Assembly (NCBI GenBank): GCA_002105175.1
Contig: MCGE01000010.1
Span: 1,488,001-1,552,000 of the forward strand
Source: Absidia repens
Lineage: Eukaryota; Mucoromycota; Mucoromycetes; Mucorales; Cunninghamellaceae
Reading direction: 5' to 3'
DNA length: 64,000 nt
Made by a program: the position numbers and the translations under genes. How positions within the stretch are numbered: the first letter of the stretch is position 1; each line of letters opens with the position of its first letter. Under the pieces are notes generated by a model that had not been told where the DNA came from, did not search any database, and saw only the letters and a program-made list of their open reading frames with translations. This document shows positions 51,651 through 63,026 of this stretch, piece by piece.

Positions 51651-52335
51651 TCAGTTTTCTTCTTCCTTCACCCTTGATGTTCTTGGCTTCCTTGGTCGTA
51701 CTGGCTTTTCTTCCTTGTAATCCATCATAGGTGTATCTGTTGGGTCTGGAACGTTGGCAACAATATCTTTTAAGAAGTCGAATTGTTCGGTTGTGTCAAT
51801 GGTTTTCTTCCTAGAATCGATGTTTTGAATGTTTTTTGTCAGTTAGGTAGCAGCGCGGTGGGTATGATAACGGAGATAAATCCATTCCTACTTACAAGTG
51901 AGCCACCGTCAATCGCTTGGCGCTCCGTGATCGTGCTTCGTTACAGGCCTGATCGATCAGTGATTGCATAAAGAGTTCTAAGGCTTTCGCTAATAAAAAA
52001 GTTATGTCGTGGTGGTGAGGAGACGCTTTTTTGCATGTTATGTTCCTTTGGTTTTCTTACTTACATATCAATATAGGTGTTGCCTGTGCTACTTTTCCAA
52101 CGTCTTCGTCAAGTTGCATGATCTTCTTGATACGTGCCTAAAGAATGGAAAAGAAAAGATGAATACAAAAACTCCTCACCAAACATCCAGTTTTTTTTTT
52201 TTTTTTTTTTTTGTGGCAATCCTTAGCAACAAAACTCTTTTTGCTCATCTTGTTTTCACTAATAGAATATATTCGTATTTTGTCCGCGATAGGGATACTT
52301 ACGACAGGAAATTTGGTTTTGTATTTCTTCTTCAT
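51651..52335 (-). CDS. bur6: NC2-alpha (DRAP1/Bur6) histone-fold corepressor subunit
   Basis: Four exons: 52335-52303, 52137-52065, 51989-51896 and 51810-51651, coding 108 residues. The N-terminus KKKYKTKFPVARIKKIMQLD is the histone-fold alpha-1 of NC2-alpha. It is followed by EDVGKVAQATPILISKALEL, FMQSLIDQACNEARSRSAKR and LTVAHLKKTI, all in order. NC2-alpha pairs with NC2-beta (Dr1), binds TBP on the promoter and blocks TFIIA/TFIIB. The short basic tail (PVRPRKPRTSRVKEEEN) is lysine/arginine-rich. The protein is compact relative to animal DRAP1 because it lacks the long Pro-rich C-terminus. It resembles CBF-C/NF-YC and Dpb4 folds, but the RIKKIMQ.DE start favours NC2-alpha. Confidence 0.88.
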
Positions 52336-53734
52336 ATTGTCTAACTTGTAGGAAAAAAAAAAAAAAAAAAAGAAGAGACAAAAAATTGAGCGCCCAGAAA
52401 AAAAAAAAGGACTTTTTTAATTTTAGTGAAACGTGACGTTAAACGGGCTTTTTTTTTAATGCTTTTGTTTATATGATTGACATTAACAGCATCAAACAAA
52501 TAATTACTAAAAAATAAATAGTATACTATTACTATACTTAAAAAATGAACATCCAACAAAGACAGGGTTGTTGTCTATTTGTCATCCATTTGACCCAGAA
52601 GAAAAAAAAGTCACTTGGTGATCCATTGCTAATTTATACTTTTCAACATCATCTCCCAAATCTAGCATCCAATGCTCCCTTATGCAACTTACCATTGAAG
52701 CATGACACAAGACGCTTTTGACTTTTTTTTTTATACCTACAGCGATTATAATAAAAGATCCTGCCTTTTTATTTCATAACATTGCTAGTTTGGTTTATGG
52801 GTTGGGCTCTGTTATGTTCATTTAATTCCATTTCTTTATCGCTTCCTTGTTACTCTTTTTTGCATTCTTTTAATGTTCTTGTATTTATATTGACCAATAG
52901 TTATAGATTCTTCTAGTAGTTTTGCTTTAGTATTATATATCTAGCAAAATAAAGAAGTAGTTATAACACAACTTAATGACGTCCTATATATTGTTTTTGT
53001 CGTTTATATTTTATAGTAACTACATTACTTTCAACTCTTGCACACAAAGGTTCGATTTTACCCGATATATTGAAGTCGACAAATTATTAAACTGAGCACA
53101 AGGAAAATGGACTCTGTACAACATATATATATACATATATGTCTTGAATTATCGTCTTGATGGTTGTGATATTGGATGGTTGTACGTACTCCTTGTTGTT
53201 GCCGAGCTACATCTTACCCCTTTTTCTTATTGAAAAAAACCAGTCTTCCAATCCCGTAGCCCTAGTCTTGGTTACTATTATATATATATATATATATTTG
53301 AACGGCAAGATCAACAACAATTATCGAATATCAGAGCAAGGACATCATCCAACCAGCGGTAGACTAGATACTATGAGTTAATCAGCGCTACTTATTCTTT
53401 CAGCTTTCATTTTGTCCAGGACAGATCATAATGAGGCTCTTTGATGAGAGCGCTTTTTTATTTTATTCTTTTATTGGCGAGGTTTATATAATGCGTGTAA
53501 AAGCGCCCATCACTTTTATAACTGGAACACTCTCTTTGGTTTTATGCATGAACATACCCATGTATCAGAGAAATCAATGGCAAACCACAAGACATACTTT
53601 ATTTGAACATATATACTATCTCTGCCCATTTTTTATGTGTCCGCAAAACCCAACCATCCCTGATTTTACATCGTACACACACACTTTTTTTTTTCACATC
53701 GCAAACTAGACAATTGAACACATGAGTATACTAA
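52336..53734. other. Intergenic region
   Basis: About 1.4 kb of A/T-rich sequence with (TA)n at 53278-53296 and no recognisable gene. Open frames are low-complexity. Confidence 0.5.
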
Positions 53735-54035
53735 TAATAAAAAGTCAAGGCATATTTTATTCGGGTGTAGATATAAACTATGGCAAATAATACAAAGCTA
53801 GTTTAATAAAGGTTCATATGGCACGGCCAGATGAAGACTAATCTAATGAGAGGGTACACCAGATCCTAGATTCAAAATGAAAAGGTTTCCCAGTGATGTT
53901 TGTATTGCATTATTCAAAATGTACCTGATTCAAGTTCTAACCACTAATCCAAGATGACCCATCACTTCATTGAAGTCACTCACTAATGAAGTCGAAAAAA
54001 AAAGAGAATAAAGAATTCATGTGAGTCGGAGCGGA
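53735..54035 (-). repeat. Dispersed non-coding element, copy 3
   Basis: This copy has the core ATTCAAAATGAAAAGGTTTC (a variant with one extra A and CCCAGTGATG in place of CCCCATGCAT), the TTTATTC box, GAAGACTAATCTAATG, CACTAATCCAAGATGACC, an A/G tract and a CATGTGAGTCGGAGC edge. The minus strand reads AATAAAATATGCC at its end. It is more diverged from copies 1 and 2 than from copy 4. Confidence 0.7.
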
Positions 54036-54269
54036 ATAGACCCAATAATTTAATTTTATTTTTATCGCCAGGTCCACAACTAAAAGTTCAGACATCGAGG
54101 GGGAGAGATGATTCAAGGGAAAAAGAAAAAAGTCGTTGTGGTGTGCCTTTTTTTATTATTATAAAAACAAATTATCGAACTGAACTACTGTAAAACTAGG
54201 TTACTAATAACGAAACTGGGGTACTCACTGCTCACAACAGCGTCCTATTTGGTCCCAATTATGGTATTG

Positions 54270-54667
54270 AAAAGTATTGAATAAGGTTGGCATTTATGTC
54301 CCATCCCATGCCAGCCATACCAATGTCCCTTGGGACAAAAAATCGTGTGCTCTATCCCATCCCATCCCAACTATCCCAGCTATCCCAACTATATCTCAAC
54401 TATCCCCACCATATCCCCACCATATCCCAACTATATCCACACTGTCCCAACTGTCCCAAAGTATTAGTAGCGAAGATTACTATTTATTTTATTTCCTATC
54501 ATATGATCATACAGTATCTGTTGTATCTTTAAATAAAGAAAAGGCTTAGTATTGTGAAACTTTTTGGGGAATTTTTTATTTTCTATTCAATTGTCTTCTC
54601 TTGTTTGTAATATTGTGTTTTAGCATGTGAGAATGTCAGAATGAGGGATGATGAATATTGTAATGCT

Positions 54668-54703
<36 letters not shown>

Positions 54704-55215
54704 TTGATGCATCTCAAAATGAGTGCAATGTCGCTCAATTCCAACTGTCCCATGGGATAGTTGGGATCTTGCGTGTCCCATCCCAATTATCTTATAAATA
54801 CGTTACACTATATAGGAATTTTAAATGGTTTAATGGTTTGGTTTTCGCAAAAACCAATACCGAAAAACCAGATAGAAAAAATCAACCCAAAACCAATAAT
54901 GTATACAAAAAAAAGCCAACCAATTTTATGCAAAATGAAAAGTAGTACAATATAGTACAGTGTAGTATATGGTTGGATGTATTGGTAAATGTGGGAGGTA
55001 CACAACAACAATGAGTCCTTTTTTTTTTTTTTTTTTTTTTTTTTGGCTCATCAAAGGATGCCCCTGAAAAAAATCTGGGTTGATTTTGATTTCCAGGTTT
55101 TTTTTTAGAATCCTAACCCTATCCCATGCCACCCCATCCCACTATCCCAACTGCCATCTTTAATTGCTACTTTATGTAGTGTAAAATGCAGAGGGAAAAT
55201 ACGCTGTAGCCCTTT

Positions 55216-55293
<78 letters not shown>

Positions 55294-55310
55294 TACAAAT
55301 AGCATTCTTG
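54270..55310. repeat. Low-complexity insertion zone: CCCAACTAT repeats and very long A/T tracts
   Basis: Degenerate short repeats (TATCCCAAC, CCCATCCCA, CTGTCCCAA) are packed at 54296-54460 and recur at 54747-54790 and 55116-55155, including the self-complementary AACTGTCCCATGGGATAGTT at 54741-54760. Homopolymers of A31 (54670-54700), T26 (55019-55044) and T73 (55218-55290) break the zone. The mix of short repeats with long terminal A/T tracts suggests retroposed insertions, probably nested. No protein is encoded. Confidence 0.7.
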
Positions 55311-55620
55311 TCGAACTTAACGTCTATGACTTTGCAATATCGGTCCACTGACATTTCTAGACCAATATCGCCGCAATTTTTTATCAGTATTTAATCCCCC
55401 CCAGAATAATTAGTATTACCATTAACCCTACCCATTACTACTCTATATAATCCACTGAAGCGCGAAACGCATAGGAGACAGACAACAAAATATTCTGTAG
55501 TATACTTTTTTTTTGTTTTTTTTTTTACAAAAGCACGTGCATTTGTTCCTACACATAAATACACACACATCGGATTTTACTTATGCCCATCCAACGAGAC
55601 AATAAAAGGTATGAAAGAGA

Positions 55621-55965
55621 TGAATGATAAAAATACAAGACATGTTTAATTCAGATCTGTATACAGTGTAAGCTATGACAACTAACAACAACCTAAGCTA
55701 ATTGCACTATTCTAAAATGAAGGCTAATCTAATGGAGGTTGGAAATCACGAATCCAAAATGAAAGGATTTCCCCATGATGTTTGTTCTGCATTTTTAAAG
55801 ATGCCTCTAATACAAGTTTTAACACTAATCCTAGATCACCATTATCCCAATGAGCCTTACCATCATATCATTCGGACTTTCATGAAGGAAGAAAGAAGAA
55901 AGAGAGGAAAGAGAAGGAAAAAAAATTGAAGCGAAAAAAATAAAATTCATGTGTGCGGAGCCTAA
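55621..55965 (-). repeat. Dispersed non-coding element, copy 4
   Basis: It contains ATCCAAAATGAAAGGATTTC followed by CCCATGATG, GAAGGCTAATCTAATGGAGG, ACACTAATCCTAGATCACC, a long A/G tract and TTCATGTGTGCGGAGCC at the edge. The layout is the same as in copies 1-3, and the strand sense is the same. Confidence 0.75.
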
Positions 55966-57054
55966 ATTGACGTTTTTTTTTTTTTTTGTATAGTGTCGTT
56001 TTATTAAATAGAATAAAAGACCTGGGGTCACGTCACATTGAGAGGTGTCCAGTTATATAAAAGAAAATTGGGGAGAGCGATCTACTGGTGGAAGAGATAT
56101 GGAAAAGTTTATATATATGGGAGATGAATTCGGGAGGGGGTAAGCTAGACTGGGAGTGGGCAAGTTGACTTTTTTCACACCTAAACATTTTCATATATAT
56201 ATATACATATGTATTTCTTATCAGGACTGTTGAATACCAACACATTCACCTATCATTCCATCTACCACATATCTTTTCATATACATATATATCCATATTT
56301 ATCCAATACACTTATTCCTATACCTTAGTTCATGCATATGCGATCATTCCATAATACGTAATTCAGACCCCGAATCAACCACTACACAAATTCCTATCAT
56401 ATTCATCACTCCTATTTTTACATACCCACATACCATCACATCAGTATAAATAATACAATACATTTGAATAGAAATAAAGAATTATCCAAGGTTTCACAAT
56501 ACTTGATAACAAGTCCTATTGAAATAAACGCAAAGGTAAATAAGTGATACAATTGGTTACTCTTTTTATTTAATATTCAAACATGTCATATTTATATCTT
56601 TTTCTATAGCTAAGTGAGTCATAGTGAAATGGTTACAAATTGGGATAATCTGAAGTGATGTTGGGGAAGTAATTTAGCGGGTGATGAAGTATGAATAAAA
56701 TAAGGTATAGGGTAGTACCTGTCAAAATGTCAAAGTGAAAGAAATGCGGAGCGGGGTATAAATAAATAAAGATGTGGAAGATGGGAAATAGGTTTGGGTA
56801 TCACAAATACAACACCTATTCTATTCAATAATACAACAAAGGCAATACCGTTTGTTAATAACAAAATATAGAGCATGACAAATCCGACGGTGTCAAATAA
56901 CACAATTAACACGTTGCCTATCAAGTAGCGGGGCTTCAATCTGGCTTAACTTAATAATCGGACATCTGTGTCTGAAGAGCTGTCAATAAAAGCGATACGG
57001 AAAATTTTCACTAAATTCTATTCTTCTATCTTCACTTTGGTAATTTTACTGTAA
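55966..57054. other. Intergenic region
   Basis: About 1.1 kb of A/T-rich DNA. A minus-strand open frame at 56730-56939 gives a hydrophobic 69-residue peptide with no recognisable homology and no splice context, so it is not called. Confidence 0.45.
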
Positions 57055-57185
57055 ATCACCGATTTAAAAACAGCGATAACAGCCGTTTACTGAGCGCTGA
57101 GTTTAAAACGACCTTTCGGGTTTTAAAAGGATGCTTCTCCGAAGCTTTTGGCAAAAGCGCGGCGAAGCCGCGCGCTCCGCGGTCG
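57055..57185. repeat. Cluster of GC-rich hairpins
   Basis: Consecutive perfect hairpins lie side by side: GCTTCTCCGAAGC, GCTTTTGGCAAAAGC, GCGCGGCGAAGCCGCGC (7-base stem, GAA loop), then GCTCCGCGGTCGAGC. They are preceded by AACAGCCGTT and GAGCGCTGAG palindromes and TTTAAAACG...CGGGTTTTAAA arms. The local GC content contrasts sharply with the flanks. It resembles the mobile palindromic GC clusters known from fungal mitochondrial DNA, so a mitochondrial-derived fragment (NUMT) is one possibility. Confidence 0.7.
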
Positions 57186-57734
57186 AGCTATTCCGGATTT
57201 ATTGAATTTTTAGGGGTGTGGCGGGCAGGTTTAAGGGGGATATTGGAAGAAACAAAAGGTAAAATGGTGAGGAGGCCAAGTGAATGTTGATGTCCAAGTA
57301 AAAATGTGTGTTTGAATGGCGGGCTCTGGCTATAGCGTAGAGGGGGGTTATTATGGCTGTAGGCTTTTAGCTGTGAGCTTATAGGCGTAAACTTTAGAAC
57401 ATTGTACAATTAATTGTATGAGAGATGGATGGTTTGTTTGGTGACAAAAAATGATTGTATAATATTTCTAAAGATGCATGGAAAATTTGAAGTTGAACGG
57501 TTTCGTAGTTCGTTTTATATAAAGCGAAGAAGAAAATATTGCAGGTTAATTGGATTTTGCAGGCTGTAAAGCCAGATGGGTCTGAATTGAACCGCCGCCG
57601 CCGGCAGCCTGGATTGTTGATCGAGAAAAAAAACATGGGAGCGCACATCCAAAAAAAAAAGACAAGTCAACGGGAATGAGCCAACATCTGTTCACTGTTT
57701 TTGGGTCATTGTGGACCTGGTGGCTTTGGTTTTC

Positions 57735-57880
57735 TGTTTAGAAATAGTTTAGAAGGGTTTTTGAAAAGGGATTTCAAGAAGCATGGGGAAACCCTTTCAT
57801 TTCGATTCTAGAATCTTGGGGAAATGTCTTGATTAGCTTAGTACATGTAGATGTCTCTTTTCTTCAATAAAACATATCTC
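57735..57880 (+). repeat. Dispersed non-coding element, copy 5 (opposite orientation, partial)
   Basis: It reads in the reverse sense to copies 1-4: ATAGTTTAGAAGGGTTTTTG, then AAGCATGGGGAAACCCTTTC, then TTCGATTCTAGAATC, ending with CTTCAATAAAACATAT. The pieces align with the minus strand of copy 1 in the same order, including the terminal AATAAA. The left part of the element is not recognisable here. Confidence 0.65.
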
Positions 57881-58139
57881 TGCTTCATTAAACCTTGTCT
57901 TTGTTTGAAATAAATGTTTGTTTAAGCTTCATTAGAAGTTTGGAGATCCCCTGTTATAGAGATCCCTTTTAGAAATCCCTTTTTTATTGTACATCGTTCC
58001 TTCTTCTACGCCATTCATCTAGATTAGCACCTCTCTCAACTACTATTAGCGGCCCCCTATTTTTACATCTTCTTTCCTTATAGTATAGTATTGACTACGT
58101 ATCATTATTCAATAAAAGCTTTTTTATTTTTCAATGAAC

Positions 58140-58255
58140 AATGGAATGGCGAAGCTATTCTACTGTGACAGGCTATTGTACATACTATTCTATTGTGGTA
58201 GACTATTCTATTGCGCTAGACTATTCTGCATAATCTTCTATTGCGTTAGATGTCA
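58140..58255. repeat. Degenerate ~21-bp tandem repeat (CTATTCTATTG...)
   Basis: About five imperfect units of the form CTATTCTATTGTGGTAGA lie head to tail. No coding potential is evident. Confidence 0.65.
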
Positions 58256-58604
58256 CGTCATGAAAAATGATGGTATGAAAATTGTGGTGTTTATTAGGTG
58301 TTGCAGGTAAGTGAAATAAAAATACTGTATACAACGTTAGCAAAGCCAACATCATTGGGGATGTTATATTATTAAATAATATGGGACTTGTTATCAAGTA
58401 TTGTGAAACGTCTGGATAATTTTTTACTTCTATTCAAATGTATTGTCTTATTTATATTAATGCGATGGTATGTGTGCATGTAAAAATAGGGGCGATGAAT
58501 ATGGTAAGAATTTCTGTATTGGGTGATTCGGAATCTGAGTTCCGTATTATAGAATGATCGCATGTGCATGAACTAAGCTATACTGTATACCACTACACCA
58601 CGAA

Positions 58605-59312
58605 CCATTCATGAGACGTATGGAATTTGGTTTTATTAATAACTGAAGTATGGAAGGTCTATACAGAGCACTGAATACTTTGCTTTTCTGATGTTCGGTC
58701 TAGTAAATATTCTATCAATAAGAGCCAATAATCCGTAGCAAATAGAGATAGATAAGGAATAACAGGAGAAAGAGAGAAACGTCAACAAGTGTAAAGCAAG
58801 TAAAAAAAAATGTGAGAGAGAAGAAAGTTGTTGTTTTTTATTCGAGATTGTAGAAATGGAAATACTAAACACTAGGTACTAGAATGCCTATACTAATCTG
58901 AAAAGAATGAGTTGGGGAAGTTACTTGTGTCGCCGACACAAGTAATGTAAAAATAATAGAAATAATAAAAAAATAAAAGTAATGGGAACTGAAACAATGC
59001 AAATAAAATAAGTAACAAAAAGAAAGGGAAAAGAGGGAACTAAGTCAACGTAAGAAATGAAAATAAGATAAAAGTAATGGGAACTGAGACAATGTCAACA
59101 ATGAATGAATGGGGAAATTTGAGGGGAAAAAGGGAAAATAGAAAAAAAGTAAAAATGAAAGTTCGCAATCCAAACTAAAAAGAATTCAAAGCCCGCCGTC
59201 CATCAGTGGAGAGGCAATCACCGTCGAATATTATACGGGCCGAATGATATTGTATCTTCGCTTGACCGCAAAATACATATCACCTTCCAATTTGTCAGTC
59301 ATGTTACGACTG
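58605..59312 (-). repeat. LTR-like repeat A, copy 1
   Basis: The first of four related segments. Shared blocks in plus-strand order are: CATTCATGAGACGT.TGGAATT; TTTTATTAATAA.TGA; GAGCACTGAATA; TTTTCTGATGTTC; TCTAGTAA.TATTCTA; a TTGTT.TTTTATTTC box (AATAAA on the minus strand); GTCGCCGAC; GGGAACTGA.ACAATG; GAGAGCCAATCACCGTC; GGGCCGAATG; and TTGACCGCAAAATA. In the minus sense it has a pyrimidine-rich centre and a polyadenylation-like signal, as in an LTR. It contains a perfect palindrome at 58921-58945. Confidence 0.6.
58921..58945. repeat. 25-bp perfect palindrome
   Basis: Two 12-base complementary arms (TTACTTGTGTCG and CGACACAAGTAA) around a single central base. The same place in repeat A copies 2 and 3 keeps a weaker version (ACTTTGTCGGCGACAGAAGT), so it belongs to the repeat family. 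Confidence 0.9.
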
Positions 59313-59606
59313 TATAGCGATAACCGATCAAATTGAGTCACCAAAAAATACAGTAAGGTAGAGAGAAAAAGATATTTTTTTATTCGAATTCAAAATTCAC
59401 ACCCTGATAAATAAAAATAAAGACAGTCATTCATGACCAAAAAAATAATAAAATAATAAAGTTGCTAAAAGTGATAAAAGAAGCTATGTACAACTAGTCA
59501 GGGGTCACAAACTAACAAAAAGGGAAAATACCTGTATTCTGACTAAAGAAGAGCTCTGATTGGCTGGAATTAACGATTGGGCTCATATAGAGGTTTCCAA
59601 TGCCAC
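59312..59606 (-). repeat. LTR-like repeat B, copy 1
   Basis: About 295 bases that recur at 60690-61000. Shared blocks are ATTGAGTCA.CCAAAAAA, TTTTTTATTC.AATTC, GACAGTCATTCATGACCAAA, AAGTTGCTA.AAGTGAT, GAAGCTATGTAC.ACTAGTCA, GGGGTCACAAAC, GAAGAGCTCTGATTGGCTGG and CGATTGGGCTCATATAGAGG. Confidence 0.7.
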
Positions 59607-60690
59607 ATTCATGACACGGAGGAAGGGGTTTTTATTAATAATTGATCTGCTGAGGTGTTGTATTTTGCATATGAATGTAGCAATGAAATAAAATAAAGTG
59701 TGACATTGATGTAAATCATGCACAATGTAAATGAAATAAAAATAAATTTAAATACAGCGCTACAATGCAAGGGCTCAGATCATATATGGGTGTCATGATC
59801 TGATTTCACTTTTTCATGTCTTTGAAAAAGAAACCCATTTATCATATCAAACCGTAGTCGTAGTTATACTGTTTCATACCACAATCACATCATTATAAAA
59901 AGATGCTTGATTTATATCAAATAAAGGTTATCAACAATCTCATCTTATTTTTTATTTTTTATTTTACTTTTATTTTATTTTATAAAAAAACCTAAACTAC
60001 AACATGAGGTCCTTTTCAACTACTGATCCTGAAAGACTTACTTTTCTGATGTTCAAGTCTAGTAAGTATTCTACTAATATAACCAATATTCCAATATCGT
60101 GATGAACAGATAAAAGAATAACAGAGTAAAAAGGGTAGGAGAAACAATAACGCGTCAAAAATAAACGGTAATAATAAAAAAAAAAGAGTAGAGGGAAGAG
60201 TTGTTCTTTATTTCAAAGTCAAAAATAGATTCTAATATACATAAAACAATGACTAAATGAGAGTGTTAAGAATAATACTTTGTCGGCGACAGAAGTAAAA
60301 AGAGTAGAAGAGTCCAGAGTCATAGTCCAGACTCAAGATCAATAAAGTAAAAATAAAAAGAATGAATGAATAAATGGGGAGTTCTAAACTAAAGAAGAAA
60401 AACAAGGGAACTGAAACAATGTAATAATAATGGGGAGAGAGAGAAAGGAGAATAAAATAAAGGTAAAGGGAACTGAGACAATGTCAAAATGAATGAATGG
60501 GAAAAGGTGGGAAGAGAAAGGGGAAAAGGAAAAGAAATAAAAAAATAAAAGGTTCGCGCCCAAAATAAATAGATTTCAAAACCAGCAGTATATCGGTAGA
60601 GAGCCAATCACCGTCCAATATACACGGGCCGAATGGTATTGAATTCCCGACTGACCGCAAAATATAGATCACTTCCCAACTTTTCATTCA
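59606..60690 (-). repeat. LTR-like repeat A, copy 2, with internal unrelated segment
   Basis: It has the repeat A ends and the second half (60030-60690) nearly identical to copies 3 and 4. A segment of roughly 380 bases (about 59650-60030) is absent from the other copies and may be an insertion. The insert contains a G/C-poor direct AATAAA-rich stretch and no gene. Confidence 0.6.
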
Positions 60691-61000
60691 TGTTACGCCG
60701 CTGTAACAATAAAACTCGTCAATTGAGTCAACCAAAAAAATAAAAGTAAAGGGGATAAAGCTTGTTTTTTATTCAAATTCCTTTTCACACACTGATAAAC
60801 AAAAAAATAAGACAGTCATTCATGACCAAAAATTATATAAATAAAAATAAAGTTGCTACAAGTGATCAAGAAGCTATGTACTACTAGTCAGGGGTCACAA
60901 ACACACAAAAGGGGAATTACTAGTATACTAACCAAAGAAGAGCTCTGATTGGCTGGAAATGGGCGATTGGGCTCATATAGAGGTTCCCAATGCCACATTC
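60690..61000 (-). repeat. LTR-like repeat B, copy 2
   Basis: Nearly collinear with B copy 1, with the same GGGGTCACAAAC and GAAGAGCTCTGATTGGCTGG blocks. Differences are small indels in the A/T-rich part. Confidence 0.7.
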
Positions 61001-61725
61001 ATGAGACGTTTGGAATTGCTTTTATTAATAATTGATGTATAGAAGGTCCTTTATCAATACAGCACTGAATAGCTTACTTTTCTGATGTTCAATCTAGTAA
61101 TTATTCTATCAATATAGGCTAGTATTCCGTATCAAGAATGAATAGATATGAAATAATAAGAGGAGAGGAGAAACGCCAACAAAAGTAAAGCAAGATAATA
61201 AAAAAATAAGAGAGGAGAAAGAGTTGTTCTTTATTTCAAAGTCAAAAATAGATTCTAATATACATAAAACAATGACTAAATGAGAGTGTTAAGAATAATA
61301 CTTTGTCGGCGACAGAAGTAAAAAGAGAAGAAGAGTCCAGAGTCATAGTCCAGAGTCAAGATCAATAAAATAAAAAATAAAAATAAAAAAAAAGGAATGA
61401 ATGAATAAATGGGGGGTTCTAACTAAAGAGAAAAAAGGGAACTGAAACAACGTAGTAATAATGAGAGAGAGAGAGAGAAAGGAGAATAAAATAAAAGTAA
61501 AGGGAACTGAGACAATGTCAAAATGAATGAATGGGAAAAGGTGGGAAGAGAAAAAGGGAAAAGGAAAAGAAATAAAAAAAATAAAAGGTTCGCGCCTAAA
61601 ATAAATAGATTTCAAAACCAGCAGTCTGTCGGTAGAGAGCCAATCACCGTCCAATATACACGGGCCGAATGGTATTGAATTCCCGACTGACCGCAAAATA
61701 TAGATCACTTCCCAACTTGTCATTC
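61000..61725 (-). repeat. LTR-like repeat A, copy 3
   Basis: It begins CATTCATGAGACGTTTGGAA and runs to TGACCGCAAAATATAGATCA, very similar to the second half of copy 2 (long identical stretches at 61214-61365 and 60190-60345). Confidence 0.7.
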
Positions 61726-62340
61726 ATGAGACGTTTGGAATTTGCTTTTATTAAAAATTGATATATAGAAGGTCCTTTATCTATACAGAGCACTGAATAG
61801 CTTACTCTTCTGATGTTCAATCTAGTAAGTATTCTATTAATAAGAGCCAATATTCCGTATCAAAGATAGAATAGATAGGGAATAACAAAGAGAAGGAGAG
61901 AAACGCCAACAAACAATATAAAGCAAGTCAAAAAATAATATACAAAAAAATATAGAGAGAAAAGAAGTTGTTTTTTATTTCAAATCGTCAAGATGGAAAT
62001 ACTAAATACTAGAATGAAAAGGATGGGTCGGGGGAGTTACTAATGTCGCTAGTTCGAGTGATGTAAAAATAAAAGTAATGGGAACTGAAACAATGCAAAT
62101 AGAATAAGTAACAAAAAAAAGGGAACTAAGACAATGTCAAAATGAATGAATGAGAAAAGGTGGGAAGAGAAAAGGGAAAAGGAAAAGAAATAAAAATAAA
62201 AGATTCGCGACCAAAATAAATAGATTTCAAAACCAGCAGTCTGTCAGCAGAGAGCCAATCACCGTCCAACAAATACGGGCCGAATGACATTCCTTCTCCG
62301 CTTGACCGCAAAATACATATCACCTTCCAACTTGTCATTC
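61725..62340 (-). repeat. LTR-like repeat A, copy 4
   Basis: It begins CATTCATGAGACGTTTGGAA and ends TTGACCGCAAAATACATATC, with the same internal order, but more like copy 1 in its central part (GTCGCTAGTTCGAG in place of the palindrome). It abuts the retrotransposon 5' region directly. Confidence 0.65.
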
Positions 62341-63026
62341 ATGACACACGCTGGGCGCTTGGGTAGACTTGGATTTATTCTTATTTCTCACTCCGACGGA
62401 CTGGAGTAGAAGAAGGTCTTCTGATTTATTTTTATTTCTCTCTCTCTTTTTCCCAATTTTTATTCATTCATTCATTCCACTTCCATTGCGACATTATTTT
62501 TATTTTATCTCCTCTATTCTTATTTCGTATGGCGCTCTTTCTTATTTGCTTAGTTTTAGATATATTATTAGTTCGATATTACTTCTTATTTATTTTACGT
62601 TTTCTTACATTCGAAATAAAGAGAGGCTCATTCTACTCATCAATTTTTATTGAAAAGACCCTGGTATTCTTGTTGTGCGAATATATATAAATCATTACGG
62701 ACTTTGTTTTATAGTATATTGCCTTCACTAACGTACTTTTCGCAGTCAGTACATTCTCCCTCATATACAACTCCACAGTTTCTCATTTTGGTGAGACTAC
62801 CAGGGGGTGTGATTCTTTTCTATATTCTCTTTACATTTACTTTTACTTCTCCCTTTCCCTCTGTTTACTATTCTTTAGTATAGCGGAAATTCAATTATTA
62901 TTTTTGACAGCTCTATTTTAGTTTATTCTTGACATTTTTTTATTTTACCTTCTTTTCCCATTTTTTTTTTTTTCTTCTACCCTCATTTTTTCTCTCTTCT
63001 TTTCTCTGTTGAACTATCTTATTATT
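62341..63026 (+). mobile_element. Presumed 5' LTR and leader of a Ty3/gypsy-like retrotransposon
   Basis: This region sits directly upstream of a gag gene. Like repeat A in the opposite sense it has a C/T-rich block with ATTCATTCATTC, GCGACATT and TCGAAATAAAGAGAG (poly(A)-like), so the element's LTR is probably a relative of repeat A. The LTR/leader boundary and the primer-binding site are not certain; TTTGGTGAGACTACCAGG near 62796 is a candidate PBS region. The right half is T-rich leader up to the gag ATG. Confidence 0.55.

Noticed and set aside
56730..56939. Hydrophobic 69-residue minus-strand ORF
   Set aside because: AT-rich DNA often gives such frames; it has no splice sites, no homology I recognise and sits between repeats.
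60389..62338. Minus-strand ORFs beginning MTSWEVIYILRS in the repeat array
   Set aside because: They recur only because the repeat recurs, are interrupted differently in each copy and run into T-rich Phe/Ser low complexity. They are treated as part of LTR-like repeat A, not as genes.
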